A stretch of 64,000 nt of DNA from Flavobacteriales bacterium UBA6693 (GCA_002454815.1 DKJL01000007.1:62001-126000), one strand, 5' to 3'. Positions 24,241 to 33,249 are shown, numbered from the stretch's first letter. The notes: generated by a model not told the origin, from the letters alone. Translations and numbers: made by a program.

Positions 24241-25434
24241 ATGATGAAAATTACGCTAGGTGATTTATATTCCCTAAAAAACCATCCGTACAGTGGTGAA
24301 TTCACAAATATTAAAATTTCTGGGCTTGCTTCAATGACTCCACCGATTTTAGTAGTTTCTGAAATATTAAATATTCCAAAGCAACATGACACTGAAACAG
24401 GTAAAGTAAAGTCTGGTCAAGTCAAGTGTATTTTTTACAGTCATAAAAGCCATCAGTTTGAGGATGTATGGATTAGCATAAATGATATAAAACCACTCGC
24501 GCAAAAAAAAGTAGAAGAGTCAGCCGGGGAACAGGTCAACCACGAAATTCCTACGGCAGATTTCCTTTTAGGGAAATACTCTAACCCGGGGGCGATTGAA
24601 GAAATTAGAAAGGAATTTTTAAATGCGCAGGTAATTCTAAAATCTTGCGACCTCGAGCTAGGTAAGCTTAAAACTACTTTTAGCCAGACAGAAAACAAAC
24701 CCGCTGATAAGGTTACAGCACATTTGGATTTCTTACCACCAGTTTTAACTGTAATTGATGTTAAGATTAATGAAGAAAAACATTCATATAACCCAAAATC
24801 AGGAAATCTAAGAAAACTTTTTTCTACTTATCTGCTAAAATGCAAATGGTTTAATCCAATATCAGGATCATTTTCAGAATATCTGCTGCCGCTTGATGCT
24901 GTAAAAAAAATAATACCAGTCGACATAACTCAAATGAAAGAGGCCATTAAAGAAAAGCAAATTTTTCGGCATGATTTAAATAAAGATATACTAGTAGAAA
25001 GCAAAAAGTCTATCTCTCATACGTATATACAACCTTTGGAAATAATATTTAATCATTATGTGCATCAAATAAGATACTATGATATTTTTAGGAATCGCTA
25101 CTCAAAAATTGATGTATCTGCAGTAGTATTTGAGCAAAGGGAAAGACTGAAAAGAGACGATTTAATTCTTGAAAAATTTCCAGAATATAAAAAAGAAATA
25201 GAAGATTACAGTAAATTAAGAGATATCCCTTTTAAAATAAATCAATTTTATAGAATTACTTATAGGGATTTACACGGAACTATAACTAAAAGAATTATCT
25301 ATCTAAAAGAGTTCGTCCCTAACAAAATTTTAATTGCAGATTGTTTTCTTCGGAATGGTGAAGAAAGACACTTTAGACTAGACGAAAATGCTCTGCTTAA
25401 ATTGGAAGTATTAAATCAGAATTTCTTTATATAA
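24241..25434 (+). CDS. Element-borne protein of unknown function with repeated beta modules and WYL-like C-terminus
   Basis: A 397-residue soluble protein that I do not recognise. Two internally similar modules are visible: residues about 32-85 (TPPILVVSEI .. VKCIFYSHKSHQFEDVWISI) and about 164-224 (LPPVLTVIDV .. LLKCKWFNPISGSFSEYLLP), each with PP(I/V)LxV and a KC-aromatic strand. The C-terminal third module (about 333-391; ITYRDLHGTITKRIIYL, IADCFLRNGEERHFRLDE) resembles the beta-barrel WYL domain that senses nucleic-acid ligands in defence regulators. It is divergent from the RT leader, about 50 nt from its promoter, and lies inside the same 70-bp repeats. It may be a partner or a regulator, or an independent cargo gene. 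Confidence 0.75.
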   Translation: MMKITLGDLYSLKNHPYSGEFTNIKISGLASMTPPILVVSEILNIPKQHDTETGKVKSGQVKCIFYSHKSHQFEDVWISINDIKPLAQKKVEESAGEQVNHEIPTADFLLGKYSNPGAIEEIRKEFLNAQVILKSCDLELGKLKTTFSQTENKPADKVTAHLDFLPPVLTVIDVKINEEKHSYNPKSGNLRKLFSTYLLKCKWFNPISGSFSEYLLPLDAVKKIIPVDITQMKEAIKEKQIFRHDLNKDILVESKKSISHTYIQPLEIIFNHYVHQIRYYDIFRNRYSKIDVSAVVFEQRERLKRDDLILEKFPEYKKEIEDYSKLRDIPFKINQFYRITYRDLHGTITKRIIYLKEFVPNKILIADCFLRNGEERHFRLDENALLKLEVLNQNFFI

Positions 25435-25484
25435 ATTACAATTATCCATTAAAAGTAGTTTAAAACAACTTTACAGGTATACAC

Positions 25485-25513
25485 AAAAAAACCACCTCAA
25501 TCGAGATGGTTTT
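25485..25513. terminator. Bidirectional terminator between element gene and pnp
   Basis: AACCACCTC (25490-25498) pairs with GAGATGGTT (25503-25511) over a 4-nt loop with one G-U. The A run on the left gives pnp a T-tract on the minus strand. This terminator came with the element. Confidence 0.75.
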
Positions 25514-25531
25514 CCTTATTCTAAACTATTA

Positions 25532-25601
25532 ATTAAAATCCTTCCGGCTTGTCATCAGTCGTATTTTCTCCTTCGTTCAGTGGCTTGAAAGTATCTTCGC
25601 C
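25532..25601 (-). repeat. Right copy of the 70-bp direct repeat, within the functional pnp 3' end
   Basis: Identical to 21994-22063. It covers the pnp stop codon and the last 22 codons (from GEDTFKPL to DDKPEGF). The two copies start 3538 bp apart. Confidence 0.95.
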
Positions 25602-27866
25602 GGCTGGGCGTTCCGTTCTGGTTCCGCTATGCTGAGGGCGGTTGTTGCCTTCTCTGCGGTCGCCGCGTGGGCCGTTATTGTCACGAGGGCCGCGGTTATC
25701 GCGGTTCGGTCGGTCGCCATTTTGCGGGCGGTCACCTTGTGGGCGCTCTTCTCTTGGTGGTCTTGTTAAAAGAACTTTGCGCGAAAGTTTCATTTTCTTA
25801 CGGTCGTCGTAACCCATGAATTTCACTTCCACCATGTCGCCTTCGTTGTAAGGAACGGTGTCTAAGCGCTTCCATTCAATTTCCGAGATGTGCAGCAAGC
25901 CCTCCGTGCCTTTCGCAATCGCGATGAACGCACCGAAATCCATTACTTTTACCACTTTCCCGTTGTACACTTCACCTACAACCGGTACGAAAGTGATTTC
26001 GTTGATGGCGGCGATGGTAGCGTTGATGTTCTCTCTGTTCACACCGGAAATCTCGATTCTTCCGATTTCGCCGATTTCTTCAATCGCGATTACGGTATCG
26101 AAATCTTTCTGCATTTGCTGAATGATTTTTCCGCCAGGTCCGATTACAGCACCGATAAAGTCTTTCGGAATCTCCAGGATTTCCATTTTCGGAGCGTGCG
26201 CTTTCACGTCGGATCTTGGCGTGTCGATGGTTTTCAGCAGTTCGTTCAGGATGTGCAGACGGCCGTCTCTGGCCTGGTTCAGTGCAGTTTCCATGATGTC
26301 CATGGTGAGACCCTGGATTTTAATGTCCATTTGGCAGGCGGTGATTCCGTCGGCTGTTCCGGTTACTTTAAAGTCCATATCACCCAAGTGATCTTCGTCT
26401 CCGAGAATATCAGAAAGTACGGTAAATTTCCCTGATTTTGGATCGGTGATCAATCCCATTGCGATTCCGGAAACCGGTTTTGCAATCTGTACACCGGCAT
26501 CCATCAGCGCCAAAGTTCCGGCACAAACCGTTGCCATGGAAGAAGAACCGTTGGATTCCAAAATATCGGAAACGATACGGATGGTATAAGGGTTTTCTGT
26601 CGGTATCATTTTTTCCAAAGCTCTTTGAGCTAAGTTTCCGTGGCCCACTTCTCTTCGGGAGGTTCCTCTCAAAGGTCTTGCCTCACCCGTAGAAAAAGGT
26701 GGAAAGTTATAATGCAGGAAGAATTTTTGGTCATAATTAATAGCAACCGAATCGACCATATTGGCATCTTTGATGGAGCCCAAAGTGACGGCAGTAAGCG
26801 ACTGAGTTTCACCTCTGGTGAAAATCGCAGAACCGTGCGCGCCTGGCAAATAGTCGATTTCTGACCAGATCGGGCGGATGGTTTCCGGAGTTCTGCCGTC
26901 CAAACGGATTTTTTCGTTCAGGATCATTTGGCGCATCGCCTCTTTTTCTACGTCGTGGAAGTAGATTTTGGCAAACGGTTTTACGGTTTCCAGTTCTTCT
27001 TCAGAATATTGACTTAGGAATTCCTCCAGCACCGCCTGGAAGTTCTCGTGACGCTCTTCTTTGGCAGAAGGTGTTTTGGCTACCTCGTAAACTTTATCAT
27101 ACGTTTCTGCCCACACTTTTTCACGGATTTCTTCGTCGTGTGTTTCGTGCGAATAGTCTCTTTTCGGAAGATTTTTGCCCACTTTCGCTGCAAGTTTTTC
27201 CTGCGCTTCTACCTGAACTTTAATTTCTTCGTGCGCGAATTTGATGGCTTCGATCATTTCCTGTTCAGAAATTTCTTCCATTTCGCCTTCTACCATCACG
27301 ATGGAATCTTTGGTAGCACCCACCATAATGTTGAGGTCGGCTTTGGCCAAATTTTCGCGACTTGGGTTTACCACCAGTTCTCCGTCAATTCTCGCTACGG
27401 TTACTTCAGACATGGGCCCGTTAAACGGAATATCGGTAAGCGCGATTGCGGCGGAAGCTGCTAAGCCAGCCAATGCTTCGGGCATACATTCTTTATCATA
27501 AGAAATCAGTGAGATCATCACCTGTACTTCTGCGTGGAAATCGGATGGGAAGAGGGGACGCAAAACGCGGTCTACCAATCGCATCGTCAGGATTTCTTCA
27601 TCAGACGGTCTTGCTTCGCGACGGAAGAAGTTTCCGGGGATTTTTCCGGCAGAATAAAATTTCTCGCGGTAATCTACTGTTAAAGGCAAAAAGTCTACAC
27701 CTTCTTTGGCTTCTTTGTTGGCTACAACCGTGGCCAAGAGCATTGTACCGCCCATGCGTACAACGACGGACCCGTTTGCCTGCTTGGCCAACCGCCCGGT
27801 TTCGATGGTGATTTCTCTACCATCTTTCAACTGAATTACTTCAGTAATTGCTTGTGGAGCATTCAT
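25533..27866 (-). CDS. pnp: Polynucleotide phosphorylase
   Basis: A 777-residue 3'-5' exoribonuclease that phosphorolyses RNA as a trimer in the cytoplasm. There are two RNase PH domains (N-terminal from [16 protein letters not shown]; the second, with the catalytic site, around [22 protein letters not shown] and [16 protein letters not shown]). A KH domain follows ([14 protein letters not shown]) and then an S1 domain ([20 protein letters not shown]). The last 70 residues are a low-complexity RNA-binding-like tail rich in Arg, Pro, Gly, Asn and Asp ([20 protein letters not shown]). The very end is the target of the accessory element, which rebuilt the same sequence. In most bacteria pnp follows rpsO directly; here a small plus-strand gene lies between them. 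Confidence 0.96.
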   Translation of the reverse strand: MNAPQAITEVIQLKDGREITIETGRLAKQANGSVVVRMGGTMLLATVVANKEAKEGVDFLPLTVDYREKFYSAGKIPGNFFRREARPSDEEILTMRLVDRVLRPLFPSDFHAEVQVMISLISYDKECMPEALAGLAASAAIALTDIPFNGPMSEVTVARIDGELVVNPSRENLAKADLNIMVGATKDSIVMVEGEMEEISEQEMIEAIKFAHEEIKVQVEAQEKLAAKVGKNLPKRDYSHETHDEEIREKVWAETYDKVYEVAKTPSAKEERHENFQAVLEEFLSQYSEEELETVKPFAKIYFHDVEKEAMRQMILNEKIRLDGRTPETIRPIWSEIDYLPGAHGSAIFTRGETQSLTAVTLGSIKDANMVDSVAINYDQKFFLHYNFPPFSTGEARPLRGTSRREVGHGNLAQRALEKMIPTENPYTIRIVSDILESNGSSSMATVCAGTLALMDAGVQIAKPVSGIAMGLITDPKSGKFTVLSDILGDEDHLGDMDFKVTGTADGITACQMDIKIQGLTMDIMETALNQARDGRLHILNELLKTIDTPRSDVKAHAPKMEILEIPKDFIGAVIGPGGKIIQQMQKDFDTVIAIEEIGEIGRIEISGVNRENINATIAAINEITFVPVVGEVYNGKVVKVMDFGAFIAIAKGTEGLLHISEIEWKRLDTVPYNEGDMVEVKFMGYDDRKKMKLSRKVLLTRPPREERPQGDRPQNGDRPNRDNRGPRDNNGPRGDRREGNNRPQHSGTRTERPAGEDTFKPLNEGENTTDDKPEGF

Positions 27867-28176
27867 AAAATTTGTTCGTCTTTGGCACTCCGTATTGAGT
27901 GCGGTTACTATTTAAAATAATTAAATTTTCGTGGCCAAAGATACGTAAAATATGCGGTTTATCAGGCGTTTGAGCTCGGAAATTTGCTTGTGTTGCAACA
28001 TCGTAGGATAATTTTTCCTTTCTTCATAAAGCAAAGTTAGGGCGTGATTCCACCACCTTTACGTGGTGAAATCCTGGCTGTGGTGAGGAAAGATTGATTG
28101 CTGCAGGAAATGTTCGGCACAAATTTGGTTATTACTGTTAGCGAAATCATTTATAAACATTAAAAAATTAAACATT
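27867..28176. other. pnp leader and flanking non-coding region
   Basis: The pnp promoter box is at 27936-27943, and its leader folds a hairpin GCACTC/GAGTGC at 27885-27902, comparable in place to the autoregulatory leader hairpin of E. coli pnp. A second stem CACCAC/GTGGTG lies at 28051-28068. No gene is seen. Confidence 0.5.
27936..27943 (-). promoter_or_regulatory. -7 box of pnp
   Basis: The minus strand reads TATCTTTG, an exact -7 box, with the pnp ATG about 70 nt downstream. Confidence 0.55.
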
Positions 28177-28419
28177 ATGGGAATTTTATGGACACTGATT
28201 ATTGGTGCAATTGCAGGCTGGTTAGGATCTCAAATCTTTAAAGGCGGCAGCCTTGGGTTGATCGGTAATATCATTGTAGGTATTATTGGTGGTTTTATCG
28301 GTTATTGGCTTTTAGGCGGTAGATTGGGCGACGGGATAGTAGGAGAGATCCTTACCGGAGCCATCGGTTCTATCGTATTGCTTGCCATCATCAATCTCTT
28401 TACGAGAGGCAGGGTATAG
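28177..28419 (+). CDS. GlsB/YeaQ/YmgE family small membrane protein
   Basis: An 80-residue protein that is almost entirely glycine-rich hydrophobic helix: MGILWTLIIGAIAGWLGSQI, then IGNIIVGIIGGFIGYWLLGG and EILTGAIGSIVLLAIINLF. This is the three-helix pattern of the transglycosylase-associated/GlsB family, linked to general stress in several bacteria but of unknown biochemistry. It stands alone on the plus strand between minus-strand rpsO and pnp, splitting what is usually one operon, and has its own terminator. Confidence 0.9.
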   Translation: MGILWTLIIGAIAGWLGSQIFKGGSLGLIGNIIVGIIGGFIGYWLLGGRLGDGIVGEILTGAIGSIVLLAIINLFTRGRV

Positions 28420-28443
28420 AAAGCACAGCACGAAAAAAAATTA

Positions 28444-28470
28444 AAAGCAACCTCAGCAGGTTGCTTTTTT
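28444..28470 (+). terminator. Terminator of the GlsB-like gene
   Basis: AAAGCAACCT (28444-28453) and AGGTTGCTTT (28458-28467) form a perfect 10-bp stem over CAGC, followed by T. Confidence 0.88.
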
Positions 28471-28490
28471 GATGATACTACAGTTTAAAC

Positions 28491-28519
28491 AAAAAAAAGC
28501 AGCACAATGTGCTGCTTCC
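28491..28519 (-). terminator. Terminator of rpsO
   Basis: AAGCAGCAC (28497-28505) and GTGCTGCTT (28509-28517) form a 9-bp stem over a 3-nt loop. The minus strand continues with a run of T. Confidence 0.87.
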
Positions 28520-28539
28520 TTTTTTGTCGAACGAATCGA

Positions 28540-28809
28540 TTATTTTCTCAAACCAAGTTCGGCAATAATCGCTCTGTATCGGGAGATATCTTTCTTCTTC
28601 AAATAATCCAATAGCGCTTTTCTCTTACCTACCAAAGCAACCAAAGAACGCTCTGTTGCGTAATCTTTGTGGTTTTTCTTAAGATGTTGAGAAAGGTGAT
28701 TGATTCTGAAGGTGAAAAGGGCTACTTGTCCTTCCGCACTTCCTGTATCAGTGTCAGATTTTCCGTGTTTTGCGAAGATTTCTCTCTTCTTGTCAGTTGT
28801 TAAGTACAT
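28540..28809 (-). CDS. rpsO: 30S ribosomal protein S15 (uS15)
   Basis: An 89-residue small-subunit protein that binds the central domain of 16S rRNA early in assembly. The family pattern is complete: FAKHGKSDTDTGSAEGQVAL, then LSQHLKKNHKDYATERSLVA and LLDYLKKKDISRYRAIIAELG. It has its own promoter (-7 box at 28845-28852) and terminator, so it is separated from pnp both in space and in transcription. Confidence 0.97.
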   Translation of the reverse strand: MYLTTDKKREIFAKHGKSDTDTGSAEGQVALFTFRINHLSQHLKKNHKDYATERSLVALVGKRKALLDYLKKKDISRYRAIIAELGLRK

Positions 28810-28844
28810 TCCAATATTATTTAATGATTATTATGTAACGGCTG

Positions 28845-28852
28845 CAAAAGTA
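28845..28852 (-). promoter_or_regulatory. -7 box of rpsO
   Basis: The minus strand reads TACTTTTG, an exact -7 box 35 nt before the rpsO ATG. Confidence 0.55.
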
Positions 28853-28936
28853 CGACAATTTTCCGAGCTGTAAAACAGTATTTCATCTCACTTTTTGTTA
28901 TTTGGCTGATAATTGTTAAATTTTCTTAAATTTTAA

Positions 28937-28967
28937 TTGTTTTTATTCTTCCGTGGCAATATCTTTG
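28937..28967 (+). promoter_or_regulatory. Promoter of the lipoprotein gene at 28982
   Basis: TTG (28937-28939), 20 nt and TATCTTTG (28960-28967) match the consensus in full. The ATG is 14 nt downstream. Confidence 0.7.
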
Positions 28968-28981
28968 CAATAGTCTAAAAC

Positions 28982-29596
28982 ATGAAAAATCTTTATTTAG
29001 TTACGAGTTCTGTCGCTGTTATCCTGCTGCTGACCGGATGTGCGGTATTCGGCCAGAATCAGCCTTTGAATAAAGATTCCAAACAATACAGCGTTCTTTA
29101 TTTCAACCCCGAAATTTATCCGGATCTGGAAGAAATCAAAGAACCTACTTACACCGCTTTTTTTTCTGCGCTTTCTGACCAACTCAGCTCTTCCCGGGCC
29201 AATAAATTGCTGCGCGTAGATTATGATATTCCCTATGATACAGCAGAAGCAGGCCTCATTGCAGAATTTTGCGAAAATAATAATGCGCAGTTTGCCGTTA
29301 TTCCGAAGGTAAAATACTTTAAAGTAGGACTTGGCAAATACGTGTTTTCCAACCAGGTTGTGGTAAGCATGAAAGTGTACACCGCCAGTGGCAACCTGAT
29401 GGCGGAAACGTCTTATGATACCTACAAAAAAGGGGGCAGATTGGTTGGTTCAGCCGAAAATTCGATTAAAGTGGGAACTACGGGCGCGCTGAAAAGTCTT
29501 AACAAAATTTTACGAAAAAAAGCCCGTGCCCAAGCCGGTGCTTACGCCGGATTTGAGTTGTTGCCCGAAGAACGTATCACTTTCAACGCACTCTAG
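28982..29596 (+). CDS. Lipoprotein of unknown function
   Basis: A 204-residue protein with signal peptide and lipobox LLTGC (Cys at about residue 20). The mature part is alpha/beta: YSVLYFNPEIYPDLEEIKEP, a helix with FFSALSDQL, and FAVIPKVKYFKVGLGKYVFS, resembling small outer-membrane lipoproteins that sense or assemble envelope components, but I cannot name the family. It has a full consensus promoter and stands alone. The second residue after Cys is Val, so there is no obvious surface-export signal. Confidence 0.7.
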   Translation: MKNLYLVTSSVAVILLLTGCAVFGQNQPLNKDSKQYSVLYFNPEIYPDLEEIKEPTYTAFFSALSDQLSSSRANKLLRVDYDIPYDTAEAGLIAEFCENNNAQFAVIPKVKYFKVGLGKYVFSNQVVVSMKVYTASGNLMAETSYDTYKKGGRLVGSAENSIKVGTTGALKSLNKILRKKARAQAGAYAGFELLPEERITFNAL

Positions 29597-29653
29597 AAAA
29601 ATCTCTTCTTAATTTTACCCTTCTTTTTATTGTTAAAATAACTTTTTGTTTGC

Positions 29654-30235
29654 TCACAAAATATTTTCAATAATGATATCGTATTTGTCCAGCAGACCCG
29701 AGAGTCCTTCTGTTGAAAATTTTGTTTTCTTCAAAGTGTTTAGTTCCGGATCGATAGAGTAATGCTGTGCCATGCGGAAATCGGCTTTTGAAAGTAACGT
29801 CCGTTCAAAGCGCGCTCCCGACAGGTCGCACTCGCTGAAGTCTGCATTGCTAAGATCACTTTCGGTGAAATCAACGTCGTGTAGCCGCGAATTTTTAAAA
29901 CTTGTTTTGCGTAGTTTAACGGTATAAAAAGAGCTGTGATCCAGTTGACAAGTATTGAACTGAACCGAAAAACCAAACTGGTTGCATTCGTCCAGACGCA
30001 AACCCAGCATTTTGCATTCCCGAAATTTTACTTCACGAAAAGCCGTGTCCGCCAACTTTGCTAAACTCAAATTGCAAAAACTGAATTCGCAGTTGGCGAA
30101 CTTAAGATGGGAAAGATTCGCCTCCGAAAAATTACAGTTGGTGAACTCGCATTCTTCATATTCCCGCGCAGCAAGCGGCTCCTGCGTAAAATCAATTTTA
30201 TCAAACTTTTTTTCCCGAACAGAACTTTCAGACAT
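29654..30235 (-). CDS. Pentapeptide repeat protein (Qnr/McbG-like)
   Basis: A 193-residue protein built of tandem A(D/N)LXX-type pentapeptides, e.g. CEFTNCNFSEANLSHLKF, CDLSGARFERTLLSKADF, forming a right-handed quadrilateral beta helix. The C-terminal FSTEGLSGLLDKYDIIIE matches the capping helix of the Qnr/McbG subgroup, some of which mimic DNA and protect gyrase. Whether this member protects gyrase is unknown. It is a single gene on the minus strand. Confidence 0.85.
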   Translation of the reverse strand: MSESSVREKKFDKIDFTQEPLAAREYEECEFTNCNFSEANLSHLKFANCEFSFCNLSLAKLADTAFREVKFRECKMLGLRLDECNQFGFSVQFNTCQLDHSSFYTVKLRKTSFKNSRLHDVDFTESDLSNADFSECDLSGARFERTLLSKADFRMAQHYSIDPELNTLKKTKFSTEGLSGLLDKYDIIIENIL

Positions 30236-30495
30236 TGATTTTTCTTTTTTTAATTAAACGGCAATGTAGTGGTTTGGCTTCAATTAATTTTACAAGACCA
30301 AAAATTCTCATTTTAATGTTAAAATTAAATGATTTAATGTGTTGATAAACAATATTCTATCGGATGCAAACGACTACAAACGATATTAAACAATTCTGTA
30401 CCGACTAATTTTCTGTTACCTATGAATCTTTGCGGTAGAGAATTGGGAAAAACAGTGAGGCCCACTTCTAACGTTGAATTAAAATATTTAAAGTC

Positions 30496-30825
30496 ATGTC
30501 ATTAAGAAACAAAGTGAGCCTTATCGGCCGCACAGGAAAAGACGTCGAAATTGTAAAATTTGAAAACGGGAAACTGGCTAAAGTCAGTCTGGCAACCACG
30601 GACCATTACACCAATGCCATGGGCGAAAAAGTGGAGGAAACGCAATGGCACAATCTCGTCGTGAACGGAAAACTCGCGGACGTCATGGAAAAATACGTCG
30701 AAAAAGGAAAAGAGATTGCCGTAGAAGGGAAAATCGTTTATCGTAATTACGAAGACCGGGAAGGAAACAAAAGATATACCACCGACATCCGTGTCGAGCA
30801 ACTCGTTTTGCTGAGTGGTAAATAA
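30496..30825 (+). CDS. ssb: Single-stranded DNA-binding protein, short form
   Basis: A 109-residue OB-fold protein: MSLRNKVSLIGRTGKDVEIV at the start, WHNLVVNGKLADVMEKYVEKG in the middle and YTTDIRVEQLVLLS at the end. It lacks the flexible tail and acidic tip (DDDIPF type) through which SSB usually recruits repair and replication proteins. It may be a second, specialised SSB or one acting with a longer paralogue elsewhere. In F. johnsoniae ssb is reported near gldD; here it is about 21 kb away. A terminator follows. Confidence 0.9.
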   Translation: MSLRNKVSLIGRTGKDVEIVKFENGKLAKVSLATTDHYTNAMGEKVEETQWHNLVVNGKLADVMEKYVEKGKEIAVEGKIVYRNYEDREGNKRYTTDIRVEQLVLLSGK

Positions 30826-30831
30826 CTGCTG

Positions 30832-30866
30832 AAAGCCGCCTTGCCGGCACAATGCGGCTTTTTCTT
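30832..30866 (+). terminator. Terminator of ssb
   Basis: AAAGCCGC (30832-30839) pairs with GCGGCTTT (30854-30861) over a 14-nt loop, followed by T-rich sequence. Confidence 0.75.
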
Positions 30867-30897
30867 TCATCCGTACAAATCATAAAAACTAAAAACC

Positions 30898-31344
30898 ATG
30901 AAAACTAAAATTTTCAAAATACGATTGTCCGAAGACGAAATCTATGAAGATCAGGCAGCGCTGGATTTATTTATGCAGCAGCACAACATCATCAAGTACG
31001 AAACCGCTTTCGTAAAAGCCGAAGAATCTTACTGGTCGGTAATTATTCATTATGAAGAACTGAAAATTCATGTGAACGAACCTGCGGCTGAAAAATACAG
31101 CGCAGAACAGGAAAAACTCACCGAGGACGAAATTAAAATTCTGGACTCGCTGAAGTTGTGGCGTACCGAGAAAGCAAAAGAAAAACGTCTGCCTGTTTAT
31201 CTTATCGCGACCAACAAAGAATTGCTGTCCATCGCTAAATACAAGCCCATTAAAAAGGAAGAACTTGTAGACATAAAAGGTTTTGGCAAATACAAGATCG
31301 AAAATTACGGTGCGGAAATCATTGAACTTCTGGAAATGGTTTGA
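30898..31344 (+). CDS. HRDC domain protein
   Basis: A 148-residue protein. The N-terminal half (about residues 1-70) is a small alpha/beta region (KTKIFKIRLSEDEIYEDQAA). The C-terminal half from about residue 76 is an HRDC domain: LKLWRTEKAKEKRLPVYLIA, then ATNKELLSIAKYKP and ELVDIKGFGKYKIENYG. HRDC domains bind DNA or protein in RecQ helicases and RNase D, but no helicase is attached here. Its role is unknown, and it may assist a nucleic-acid enzyme in trans. Confidence 0.83.
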   Translation: MKTKIFKIRLSEDEIYEDQAALDLFMQQHNIIKYETAFVKAEESYWSVIIHYEELKIHVNEPAAEKYSAEQEKLTEDEIKILDSLKLWRTEKAKEKRLPVYLIATNKELLSIAKYKPIKKEELVDIKGFGKYKIENYGAEIIELLEMV

Positions 31345-31427
31345 TGACTGAATGGCTTGTGATACAGTTTGCTTGCGGCGCAGAAATTAACGGGAACGGC
31401 AACAAAGTAAATTTGTTTTCGTTTCCG

Positions 31428-31435
31428 TATTTTTG
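31428..31435 (+). promoter_or_regulatory. -7 box upstream of hisS
   Basis: TATTTTTG is an exact -7 box 38 nt before the hisS ATG. Confidence 0.5.
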
Positions 31436-31473
31436 CCGCACATTTCAATCTGCACAAAAACGTTATTAATTCC

Positions 31474-32835
31474 ATGATGAAGCCCAGTTTAGCAAAAGGC
31501 ACGCGCGATTTCGGCGCCGAAGAAGTTTATCGCCGCAAGTACATTATCTCGGTTTTACAAAGGAACTTCGAGCGATTCGGTTTCCAGCCCTTAGAAACGC
31601 CAAGTTTTGAAAACCTTTCTACACTGACGGGCAAATATGGCGAAGAAGGCGACCGGCTGATCTTTAAAATTTTAAATTCGGGAGATTATGCCGCAAAAAC
31701 TAACGATGCAGACTGGCAGTCCAAAAATTCGCAAAAGTTGATCGGGCAAATTTCCGACAAAGCTTTGCGTTATGATCTTACTGTGCCCTTTGCGCGCTAC
31801 GTTGCAATGAATCACGGCCAAATGACATTCCCATTCAAGCGCTACCAGATCCAGCCAGTTTGGCGAGCCGATCGTCCACAAAAGGGCCGCTTTCGCGAAT
31901 TTTATCAGTGCGATGCCGATGTCGTAGGCAGCGAAAGTCTTTGGCAGGAAGTTGATTTGGTTCAGCTTTATCTCAGTTCATTTTCACAGTTGAAGGTTCC
32001 GGTGATGTTGCACGTCAACAACCGGAAAATCCTTTCAGGCCTGGCTGAATTCGCCGGTATCTCTGAGCAATTGATTGATTTCACTGTAGCGTTGGACAAA
32101 CTTGATAAGATTGGGAAAAGCGGTGTTGTTACGGAATTAATTTCAAAAAATATCAGCGTTGAGGCAATCTCAAAACTGGATTTTCTGTTTGATCAAAGTT
32201 CAGATGCACTCGAAAATTTGGCACAGCTGAAACACATCTTTCCCGAAGGATCGATCGGCAGGACCGGCGTTGATGAACTCGAATTCGTACTTACGAATTG
32301 TTTGGAATTAGGCATCAGTTCCGCGCAGCTCAAATTCAACATTACACTCGCACGCGGACTCGAATATTATACCGGAGCAATCTTCGAGGTCAAAGCGCAA
32401 GGCGTTGCGATGGGTTCCGTGGGCGGTGGCGGACGATACGACGATCTTACGGCCATGTTCGGCGTCAAAAATGTACCGGGCATCGGCATTTCATTCGGGC
32501 TGGATCGAATTTATCTGGTAATGGAAGAGCTGAATGTATTCCCCGAAAATACCGTAAAATCGGTCCAGTACTTATTTGCCAATTACGGCGAAAAAGAAGC
32601 TCTGGCAGCGATGAAAATCATCGAGCAGCTGCGTGCTAAAGGAATTTCTGCAGAATTGTATCCAGACGCCGCCAAACTCAAAAAACAGTTTACCTACGCT
32701 GAGAAAAAAGGAATTCCAAATTTGGTTTTTTATGGAGAACAGGAAATTGCCGACGGGAAAATAACGGTGAAAGATTTACAGTCCGGCGCTCAGAAAGTTC
32801 TCGGAACTGAGGAATTCTTGGAATCTTTACGCTAA
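31474..32835 (+). CDS. hisS: Histidine--tRNA ligase
   Basis: Class II aminoacyl-tRNA synthetase of 453 residues. Motif 1 lies near [20 protein letters not shown], motif 2 is [20 protein letters not shown], and motif 3 is [12 protein letters not shown]. The histidine-specific signatures [15 protein letters not shown] and [13 protein letters not shown] are present, with the C-terminal anticodon-binding domain from about residue 360. It charges tRNA-His in the cytoplasm. A tRNA gene for alanine lies downstream, with no direct link. Confidence 0.97.
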   Translation: MMKPSLAKGTRDFGAEEVYRRKYIISVLQRNFERFGFQPLETPSFENLSTLTGKYGEEGDRLIFKILNSGDYAAKTNDADWQSKNSQKLIGQISDKALRYDLTVPFARYVAMNHGQMTFPFKRYQIQPVWRADRPQKGRFREFYQCDADVVGSESLWQEVDLVQLYLSSFSQLKVPVMLHVNNRKILSGLAEFAGISEQLIDFTVALDKLDKIGKSGVVTELISKNISVEAISKLDFLFDQSSDALENLAQLKHIFPEGSIGRTGVDELEFVLTNCLELGISSAQLKFNITLARGLEYYTGAIFEVKAQGVAMGSVGGGGRYDDLTAMFGVKNVPGIGISFGLDRIYLVMEELNVFPENTVKSVQYLFANYGEKEALAAMKIIEQLRAKGISAELYPDAAKLKKQFTYAEKKGIPNLVFYGEQEIADGKITVKDLQSGAQKVLGTEEFLESLR

Positions 32836-33055
32836 ATCAGTTACACTGAAAAAGGCGCAGAATCTAACAGTTTTATCAGCTTATCAAACATTGCCACCGC
32901 AAAAAACGCCCAATATGGAATGATAAAGCAAATACGCATTTAAAGTCTCATTTCTGTTTGGTGAACGAATTTCTGCACATTCGGTCGAAGAAATCTGCGT
33001 CACAAATGATTGGTATTTTTCCAGATGAAGAGCTAAAAAATAAAAGCAAATAATC

Positions 33056-33087
33056 TTGCTTTTAAATCAGAAAAATTTGTATCATTG
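33056..33087 (+). promoter_or_regulatory. Candidate promoter of tRNA-Ala
   Basis: TTG (33056-33058), 21 nt and TATCATTG (33080-33087) match except for one base in the -7 box. The tRNA begins 45 nt downstream. Confidence 0.45.
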
Positions 33088-33131
33088 CAAATCTAAAATT
33101 CAAACAGACAAAGTTTAAAAATTAGAAAAAC

Positions 33132-33205
33132 GGGGGATTAGCTCATCTGGCTAGAGCGTTAGACTGGCAGTCTAAAGGTGGTCGGTTCGATCCCGATATC
33201 CTCCA
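33132..33205 (+). tRNA. tRNA-Ala (anticodon GGC)
   Basis: All arms fold. Acceptor GGGGGAT/ATCCTCC has one G-U pair, the D arm is GCTC/GAGC, the anticodon stem TTAGA/TCTAA encloses loop CTGGCAG (anticodon GGC, reading GCC/GCU Ala codons), and the T arm is GTCGG-TTCGATC-CCGAT. The discriminator is A at 33205. CCA is not encoded. Confidence 0.95.
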
Positions 33206-33206
33206 C

Positions 33207-33238
33207 AACCACTTATTTTCGGATAAGTGGTTTTTTTA
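33207..33238 (+). terminator. Terminator of tRNA-Ala
   Basis: AACCACTTAT (33207-33216) and ATAAGTGGTT (33223-33232) form a perfect 10-bp stem directly after the tRNA, followed by a T run. Confidence 0.9.
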
Positions 33239-33249
33239 TTTCCTTTTTT

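Larger units (their letters stand above)
21994..25601. mobile_element. Integrated accessory element at the 3' end of pnp (reverse transcriptase cargo)
   Basis: The element is bounded by the 70-bp perfect direct repeat of the pnp 3' end. It contains a reverse transcriptase gene, its non-coding leader, and a divergent gene of unknown function, and it is visibly richer in A+T than the flanking housekeeping genes. The right copy restores the pnp reading frame and stop codon and carries its own terminator. This is the usual design of elements that integrate into the 3' end of a gene. No integrase, transposase or relaxase is encoded, so it is either mobilised in trans, a decayed element, or a cargo module exchanged by homologous recombination. 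Confidence 0.8.
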
